Shown in pieces: positions 58,447 through 64,000 of a DNA stretch of 64,000 nt. The notes under the pieces were generated by a model, which searched no databases, was not told the DNA's origin, and saw only the letters and a program-made list of their open reading frames with translations. Every line of letters starts with the position of its first letter. The stretch's first letter is position 1. The stretch comes from an uncultured Collinsella sp. (lineage in GTDB: Bacteria; Actinomycetota; Coriobacteriia; Coriobacteriales; Coriobacteriaceae), in NCBI GenBank assembly GCA_900541045.1, contig UQID01000007.1, forward strand, positions 22,899 through 86,898. Direction: 5' to 3'. The translations under genes were made by a program, and so were the position numbers.

Positions 58447-59178
58447 CTAGAACATGCCCAAGAAACCGTGCACAAACAGCGCGGCCAGAGCAGCACCGAC
58501 AAACGGAGCGATGCCAGGAACAAGCAGGCCGTACTTCCAGTTGTTGTCAGCCTTGTTCTTGATCGGCAGCACCTGATAGGCCATGCGAGGACCAAGGTCA
58601 CGAGCCTGGTTCATGGCGAAGCCGGTGATGCCGCCCATGCCCATGCCAACAGCCCAAACGATCAGACCGACGCAGATAGCGAGCATCAGAACGTTCTCGC
58701 CGGCGCGGTTAGCGGCAGCAAGGATGGCGCTGATGAACACAAAGGTGCAGATAGCCTCGCAGAAGAAGTTGCGGGCATAGTTCGTGCCCTCGGTGGTGGG
58801 GTTGGTCGAGAAGATATTGCGCTGGGCAATGGGATCGACGACGCCATCGGAAGCCTTGAACTCATCGGCATACATAAGCCAAGCGATTACGGCGCCCACA
58901 AAGCCGCCGAGCATATCGGCAATCATGAAGGGGATGCAGCTGCTCCACGGCACCAGGCCGACGATGCACTGGGCAAGCACCATGGCGGGGTTCATGCACA
59001 CGGCACCGCCAAAGACAAACAGGCAGACCGAGATGCCAAAAGACCAAGTGGTGATGGCAAACATGTGGCCGGAGCCCTGATACTTGGTACCCTTGAGCAC
59101 CGTATCGCAGTGCACGCCCACGCCAAAGATGATCATGAGGGCAGTTGCGCCGAATTCGCAGAGGAGTTTGGTAAGCAT
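58447..59178 (-). CDS. larD: MIP family channel, probable lactate channel LarD
   Basis: 243 residues, six-helix aquaglyceroporin fold. First half-helix motif MNPAMVLAQ (normal NPA), second motif MNQARDLGPR where NPA has become NQA. Next to larA it is most likely the lactate-permeable LarD rather than a glycerol facilitator. Cotranscribed with larA, 49 bp downstream. Confidence 0.85.
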   Translation of the reverse strand: MLTKLLCEFGATALMIIFGVGVHCDTVLKGTKYQGSGHMFAITTWSFGISVCLFVFGGAVCMNPAMVLAQCIVGLVPWSSCIPFMIADMLGGFVGAVIAWLMYADEFKASDGVVDPIAQRNIFSTNPTTEGTNYARNFFCEAICTFVFISAILAAANRAGENVLMLAICVGLIVWAVGMGMGGITGFAMNQARDLGPRMAYQVLPIKNKADNNWKYGLLVPGIAPFVGAALAALFVHGFLGMF

Positions 59179-59227
59179 AAAACCTTATCTTTCTTGTCGG
59201 TTAAAAACGATTCGTTTAGGCCGCGCA

Positions 59228-60505
59228 CTAGTGCTGCGCGACGACAACGCCCAGGCCATCGGGAATAACGGCAACCTTGGCATCGGCACCCTTCATCTCA
59301 AAGGCGAGCTTGAGCGCCTCCTCGATAGTGTTGACCGGCGTCATGTGCATATCCTTGAGCATCTGGTGATCGCACAGGTCGGTGACCATGATCACAGGGT
59401 GATGCGCCAGGATGCGGGCGAAAATCTGGCTCGTCCACTGGTCGGGCAGGGTCTCGTCCTTAGGACGGTCGATGCAGGCGCGCTCAAACTCTGCCGGATC
59501 GTTGTCGGCGATGTTGTGGTAGAAGCCCTCGCCACCGTGTCCGTCGGCACAACCGGCGACGTCGATAATCACGCCGCCCTCGGGAAGCGTGGCCTCGGCA
59601 GCGCACATGCCCTTCACGGCCTGGTAGATGTTCTGGTCGAGCGGGTAGCCGCCGTTGGTGGTGATGGCGATCTCGCACTCGACGGGCTCAACGCCGGCAA
59701 GGCTCTTCACGAACTCGCAGCCGGCCTCGTGGGCCTTGTGGATGTCGCCGGCAAAGGAGCCGATGACCTCGTGCTTGCCGTTGAGCACCACGTTAAGCAC
59801 AAAGGCAAGGTGAGCCATCTCGGCAGCGGCAAACATGTCCTCGCTCACGTGGTTGTGGCACAGGTTGCCGGCACGCGAATGGGAATCGTTCACAAACTGA
59901 CCGTTATGGTTGTACATGATGGTCTTGTAGCTGGCGATACCGGGCAGCACGGACTTACGGCTGCCGGAGAAACCAGCAAAGAAGTGCGGCTCAATAAAGC
60001 CCTCGGCAAGCAGCAGGTCGCAATCGGCAGCGATCTTGTTGATGATGCACTCGCCGCCAGAAGGCAGGGTGCCGATCTTCTTCATCATGCTGTCGTCAGT
60101 CGCGACGTGCATGACGATCTCCTCGTTGGCAACGATCTCCTCGCCATACTTGTTGACGAGTTCCTCGTGCGTCGAGGGACGATGCATGCCGGTCGCAACC
60201 AGAATACGAACGCGAGCCTCGGGCGCAGCAGCATGAATGTGATGCAGCAGAATAGGCATCGTCACACGCGAGGGAACCGGACGCGTATGGTCAGAACTGA
60301 TGATAACGATATCCTTCTTGCCAGCACAAAGCTCCTCGAGCGAAGGCGAGCCATAAGGATTAGCAAGCGACTCTTCTACCAGTTCTTGCTGCGTTTTTGT
60401 AGTCTCAAACTCGTTTTGATGACCCTCCATCACACCTGCGAAGTTCTTGTCCTCAAGCTCCAGATGCAGCGTCTTGTGGTCAAACGGCAATTCACATTCA
60501 AACAA
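59228..60505 (-). CDS. larA: Nickel-dependent lactate racemase family protein
   Basis: 425 residues when started at TTG 60505, matching the usual LarA size of about 424; AAAGGAAGAGG lies upstream. No ATG fits without a long unconserved extension. The catalytic and cofactor region is present: SSDHTRPVPS (His), EPHFFAGFSGSRKSVLPG (His and the Lys that tethers the pincer cofactor) and the following NDSHSRAG. It interconverts D- and L-lactate, or another 2-hydroxyacid as in other LarA homologues. Operon with larD. Confidence 0.88.
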   Translation of the reverse strand: MFECELPFDHKTLHLELEDKNFAGVMEGHQNEFETTKTQQELVEESLANPYGSPSLEELCAGKKDIVIISSDHTRPVPSRVTMPILLHHIHAAAPEARVRILVATGMHRPSTHEELVNKYGEEIVANEEIVMHVATDDSMMKKIGTLPSGGECIINKIAADCDLLLAEGFIEPHFFAGFSGSRKSVLPGIASYKTIMYNHNGQFVNDSHSRAGNLCHNHVSEDMFAAAEMAHLAFVLNVVLNGKHEVIGSFAGDIHKAHEAGCEFVKSLAGVEPVECEIAITTNGGYPLDQNIYQAVKGMCAAEATLPEGGVIIDVAGCADGHGGEGFYHNIADNDPAEFERACIDRPKDETLPDQWTSQIFARILAHHPVIMVTDLCDHQMLKDMHMTPVNTIEEALKLAFEMKGADAKVAVIPDGLGVVVAQH

Positions 60506-60628
60506 CGACGAGCGCCCTCTTCCTTTCAACTGACACACTAGATAAACCGTTGGAAGGATACGCCGCTCACCGAAAAACACCACCGTCCACCGACTCATTA
60601 ACACAACGTTCATATTTGACCCACAACA

Positions 60629-60664
60629 AAGCTGCCGCGATCCCAAAGGGGGCCGCGACAGCTT
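60629..60664 (-). other. Hairpin upstream of larA
   Basis: AAGCTGCCGCG (60629-60639) with CGCGACAGCTT (60654-60664), one mismatch, with TTTGTTG on the minus strand. No gene ends here on either strand, so it may be a leader structure of larA or a leftover terminator. Confidence 0.4.
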
Positions 60665-60818
60665 GTAAAAGACACTATGGACAGGATGGCTATAACGGCG
60701 CCGAGACAAACATCAGTCCTATGGCATGCGCGTGTAAGCTATCTTGCATAAATTAGTCAATAAACTGCATAGAATGACGCATGCGTTTCGAATCGTAACA
60801 GGGTAGCCCCCTCCTGAG

Positions 60819-61053
60819 CGTGCATTTTTGGGAGTATTCAGCATCGCGAGATAAGTCTTTGGAGCTAAAGGTCTATCGAAAGCCAAGAAGCCTCCATGGT
60901 TCTTCCCTTCTAGACAGCATGCAGCAAGAAACCATCCATATTTGAACATTGACAAGGCCCAATTGGCGCGCAAAGGCATCAACAAAGACCGCAAACGTCA
61001 CCTATGGTCCTATACATCAATCTTTAGCTGCTGAAAACTCCGTTTTTTGCACG
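60819..61053. mobile_element. MITE-like element, copy 2 (degenerate)
   Basis: Left end CGTGCATTTTTGGGAGTATT then CAGCAT (60819-60844), matching the ends of the 47731-47927 element. Right end 61027-61053 is an inverted but diverged copy (about 19 of 27 positions). The 235-bp interior has no gene; an open frame at 60719-60994 crosses the repeat and is not protein-like. Part of an 880-bp gene-free stretch (60506-61385). Confidence 0.5.
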
Positions 61054-61140
61054 TCGCCCCAAGCACCACCCTCACCCAGCGGCTGATCCGCCAAAGGTCG
61101 GACATCGCAGGGTCCGCCATTAGTTTACTTTTAGGCACAC

Positions 61141-61233
61141 TCCGCAGGACGCAAGAAGCCCTCGCCGCACCCCACATTGGGCGCGAAGCGCACCATTATC
61201 CCCTTCAGCTTCAATCCCTGAAGACCGAGGACG
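61141..61233. repeat. Boxes of the giant-hairpin family, relic copy 2
   Basis: TCCGCAGGACGC (61141-61152) and ACCGAGGACG (61224-61233) match the inner boxes of copies 1 and 3, but no long outer stem is visible. Probably a decayed copy. Confidence 0.5.
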
Positions 61234-61235
61234 AA

Positions 61236-61362
61236 GGGACCCGACGGGTTTCCCTCTGAATGCATTCCGCAGCACGAAGCCCCCTTATCCGCAGCTCCGA
61301 AGGAGCAGGATAAGGGGGCTTCAAGTGCGAGGACGCATTCAGAGGGAAACCCGTCGGGTCCC
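61236..61362. repeat. Giant hairpin with conserved boxes, copy 3 (ppc end)
   Basis: Outer arms of 28 bp are perfectly complementary: left 61236-61263 (starts GGGACCCGACGGGTTTCCCT) and right 61335-61362. Inner box TTCCGCAGCACG, inner stem GAAGCCCCCTTATCC / GGATAAGGGGGCTTC (61276-61290 and 61308-61322) and box TGCGAGGACGC. It lies 23 bp after the ppc stop and probably serves as its terminator. Confidence 0.8.
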
Positions 61363-61385
61363 GGTGAGAGCCACAGGGCTATCGA

Positions 61386-63975
61386 TTACCCCGTGTTTTG
61401 CAATCCTGCCGAGACGCCAGTCACAGTCGAAAGAATCAGGCTCATGTACTCGGCCTTCTTCTCCTCGGCCATCTCGTCCTGGTTCATACGCACCTCGCGA
61501 AGGGCGCGGACCTGGGCGATGGACAGGGCGTCGACGTAGGGGTTGCGCACGCGAACGGCGCAGCCGAGCACGCGACGACGCTGCAGCGGCCACTCATCAC
61601 CGACGATGGCAAGGACCCACTTACGGGTGAGCTGCATCTCGGTAAAGACCTTCTCGGACAGATCCTGGCGATCGCCCAGGTGCAGATACATCTTGGCGAT
61701 GCGCTGATCGGTCTTGGCGATCGACATCTCGATGTTGTCGATAAAGGTACGGAAGAACGGCCACTCCTGGTAGGCAGCCTTGAGCTGGTCAAGATCGCCC
61801 AGCTGCTCGCAGGCGGTGCCCAGGCCGTACCAAGCGGCCAGGTTAATGCGTGCCTGGCTCCAGCTGAAGATCCACGGAATGGTACGCAGGTCGTCGAGCG
61901 ACTTGGCACCCAGGCCGCGCTTGGCGGGACGCGAGCCGATCGGCAGCAGACCGACCTCAGTCAGCGGCGTCACGGTCGAGAACCACGGTGTAAAGTCCTC
62001 GGTGTTCAGCAGGTCCAGATAGCGCTCGTGGCTTGCGGCGTTAAGCTTCTCGGCCATATCCCAGAACTTCTGCGTGGTCTCGGTGTTGGTCTTCTCGACA
62101 CTCGGGGCCGACTGCAAAAGCGTTGCGGCGGCAACGGACTCAACGTGGCGCTGAGCCAGCGTGCGGTTGCCGTAACGGGCAAAGATGACCTCGCCCTGCT
62201 CGGTGAGCTTAAAGAAGCAGTTGACCGAACCCTTGGGCTGCGCCAGCACGGCCTTGTTGGCCGGGCCGCCGCCACGGCCCACGGCACCGCCGCGACCGTG
62301 CATGAGCACCAGGTCGATATCGTTCTTCTCGGCCCACTTGGCAATGCGCTCTTGCGCGGAATGCAGCGCGAGCATGGCCGTGGTAGGACCAGCATCCTTG
62401 GAGGAGTCGGAATAGCCCAGCATGACCTCCATGCGGCGGTTGGTCTGGGCAAGGCGCTTTTGCACCACGGGCAGCGTAAGCATCTGGTCGAGCACGTCGA
62501 CGCAGCCCTCGAGGTCCTCGAGCTGCTCGAACAGCGGGATCACGTCGAGCTCGGGGACATCCTCCTCGTGTGCAAAGGACAGGTGGGCAAGCTCAAAGAC
62601 GTCGGCCACATGCTGGGCGCTCTTGGTGAACGAGATGATGTAGCGGTGCGCCATCTTCTTGCCGTAGCGCTTTTGGATGGAGCCGATAGCGCGGAAGGTA
62701 TCGATGACCTCGCGCGTCATGGGCTGCAGATCGCCATGGATACCGTTCTCGTGAATATCCTTGAGGGCGCGGGCGTGCACCACGGAGTGCTGACGGAACT
62801 CCATCTCGACCATATGGAAGCCGAAGGACTCGACCTGCCAGATGATGGTCTGGACCGGGCCGTAGGCAGCACGGACGGCACCGCAGGCAGCCAAGGAGCG
62901 CTGGACGACACGCAAGTCCTCCAGGAACTCATCGGCGCTGTGGTACATGGTGTCGGTGATACGGCGCACGGTGGCGTTCAGACGATCGGCCATGACGAGC
63001 ATGACGGCGCGATGCGGCTCGTGCTCGGAGATCAGCTCGGCGCGGGCCGTGTACTGGGTGCTCATCTCAACCTGATGGTTCCACAGGTTGATGAGCTCGG
63101 CAGACGGCTTGCTGTAGGTGGCCTCGAGCGTGAGGTTGCGGCCGATGCGGCGGCACTTGTCCTCGAGCTTGAGCACCATATGGGTGAAATACTTGGCGGC
63201 GACTTCGCGGCTCACCTTTGCGGTGACGTTGGGGTTACCGTCGCGGTCGGAGCCGATCCAGCTGCCAGGATGGAAGAATGCCGGGCACAGCGGCGGCACG
63301 GTACCGGCCTTGTCGCCCAGCACCCAGTCGTCAAAACGACGATAGATGACGGGGATGACGTCGAACAGCGTGTTATCGAAGATGTCGATGATGGTATCGG
63401 CTTCCTCGACCGGCGTGGGCTTCTTGAGCGCGATGGGGCTCGTACGCACCAAGGCGTCGATCTCCTGCAGCATATGGCGCTCGTTCTCCACCAGGTCGGA
63501 GCCACCCAGACGCGGACGCTCCTCCAGCAGGTTGGAGATACGGCGAATCTTGCCCTCGACGGCCTTACGACGGGCCTCGGTGGGATGTGCGGTAAAGACA
63601 GGGTGGAACTCGAGCTTGTCGAGCAGCTCGTTGGCGCCCTCGACACCCATCTCGTTTACCAACTGGTGATAGGCGACGGTGAGTTCGTTGGCGGGATCGA
63701 CCTCGGTATCGGTCGATGCGCCGGCCTCGCGCTCACGCAGCTGCGCGACACGGTAGTTCTCCTCCGACAGGTTAGCCAGATGGAAGAAGCTCGTAAAGGC
63801 GCGGACGATAACCTGCTGCTTATCGAGCGGCAGGCTGTCGATCAGATCGACGACCTCACGAAACGCCACGGCGGTGGGCTCGTCGGCAGTGGGCACGCCC
63901 TGCTCGTCGACGGACTCGTCGGCAGCGCGGGTGCCGGGGTTTCCGGCGTTGGCCACAATCTCGGCTGTCAAAATC
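61386..63975 (-). CDS. ppc: Phosphoenolpyruvate carboxylase, N-terminus missing
   Basis: About 863 residues of genuine sequence up to the contig end; only the extreme N-terminus is missing. It makes oxaloacetate from PEP and bicarbonate. Motifs: VFTAHPTEARRK (catalytic His), GSDRDGNPNVT as WIGSDRDGNPNVTA, GYSDSSKDAGPTTAM, LMHGRGGAVGRGGGP, and the canonical C-terminus ending QNTG. The apparent start MCIRDR is translated from sequencing adapter and is not protein. Confidence 0.95.
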
Positions 63976-64000
63976 CTGTCTCTTATACACATCTCCGAGC
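63976..64000. other. Nextera transposase adapter contamination
   Basis: CTGTCTCTTATACACATCT (63976-63994) is the mosaic-end adapter of Nextera libraries, followed by CCGAGC, the first bases of the index-side adapter. It is not genomic. On the minus strand it reads ATG TGT ATA AGA GAC AG, giving the well-known artefact peptide MCIRDR. Confidence 0.97.

Noticed and set aside
60719..60994. 91-codon open frame on the minus strand
   Set aside because: It crosses the MITE-like repeat end; the peptide LNTPKNAR is just the translated repeat and is also seen in the frame over 47897-47927.

Overview
The window looks like a chromosomal contig end from a gut Coriobacteriia member, most likely Collinsella or a close relative. 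This rests on the high GC content, AGGAGG-type ribosome sites, the gene set (Kdp, Feo, Lar, an actinobacterial GlnR-like regulator beside glnA, pectin and uronate catabolism) and many intergenic palindromic repeats. The genus is an inference from gene content, not from a marker gene. No rRNA, tRNA, CRISPR array or complete insertion sequence was recognised. The last 25 bases are a Nextera sequencing adapter, so the contig really ends at 63975.

Layout. 1-9000: the start of an ABC exporter, a MATE pump with its MerR regulator behind a MerR-type promoter, ligA, an HtrA-type protease, and glnA followed by an orphan GlnR-like regulator. 9054-22207: two paralogous HEPN/nucleotidyltransferase toxin-antitoxin modules bracket a uronate region: LacI repressor, kdgK, eda, GntR regulator, HIT protein, YczE/YitT-type membrane protein, AAA ATPase, AlbA-type ATP-binding regulator, and the dhuD and dhuI genes. 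22218-32768: an old-yellow-enzyme type reductase, then the complete kdpFABC operon divergent from kdpDE, with near-identical repeats at both ends. 32786-49033: a pectin and galacturonate block on the minus strand (GltD-like flavoprotein, TIM-barrel enzyme, GH105, SGNH esterase, CE8-alpha/beta hydrolase fusion, GH28, a broken GPH-type transporter, uxaA, uxaB, uxaC and a LacI regulator). 49178-55769: Feo iron uptake, an HPr-like protein, aspS and serB. 55806-60505: a nickel-pincer lactate racemase system (larB, a short larC, tetR, larD, larA). 61386-63975: ppc without its N-terminus.

How the genes work together. Pectin oligosaccharides would be demethylated, deacetylated and cut in the cytoplasm (no signal peptides are visible on GH28, CE8, GH105 or SGNH). 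Galacturonate would flow through UxaC, UxaB and UxaA to 2-keto-3-deoxygluconate. Unsaturated uronates released by GH105 would reach the same compound through DhuI and DhuD. KdgK and Eda then give pyruvate and glyceraldehyde-3-phosphate. Two operator families cover these genes: a near-palindrome ACGAAAYCGATTTCGT (probably bound by the LacI protein at 9949-10971) and AGGTGAACGTTCACCT (probably bound by the LacI protein at 47954-49033).

The most interesting unexplained signal is a pair of structured leader elements, each present twice. Element A is an 18-bp stem with a conserved 22-nt loop, found before kdgK and before the YczE/YitT gene, with five compensatory base-pair changes between copies. 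Element B is a two-hairpin element with conserved boxes AGTCCCATTCCGG and GTGCCTCCGATAACC, found before eda and before the same YczE/YitT gene. They look like a cis-regulatory RNA system of the uronate pathway.
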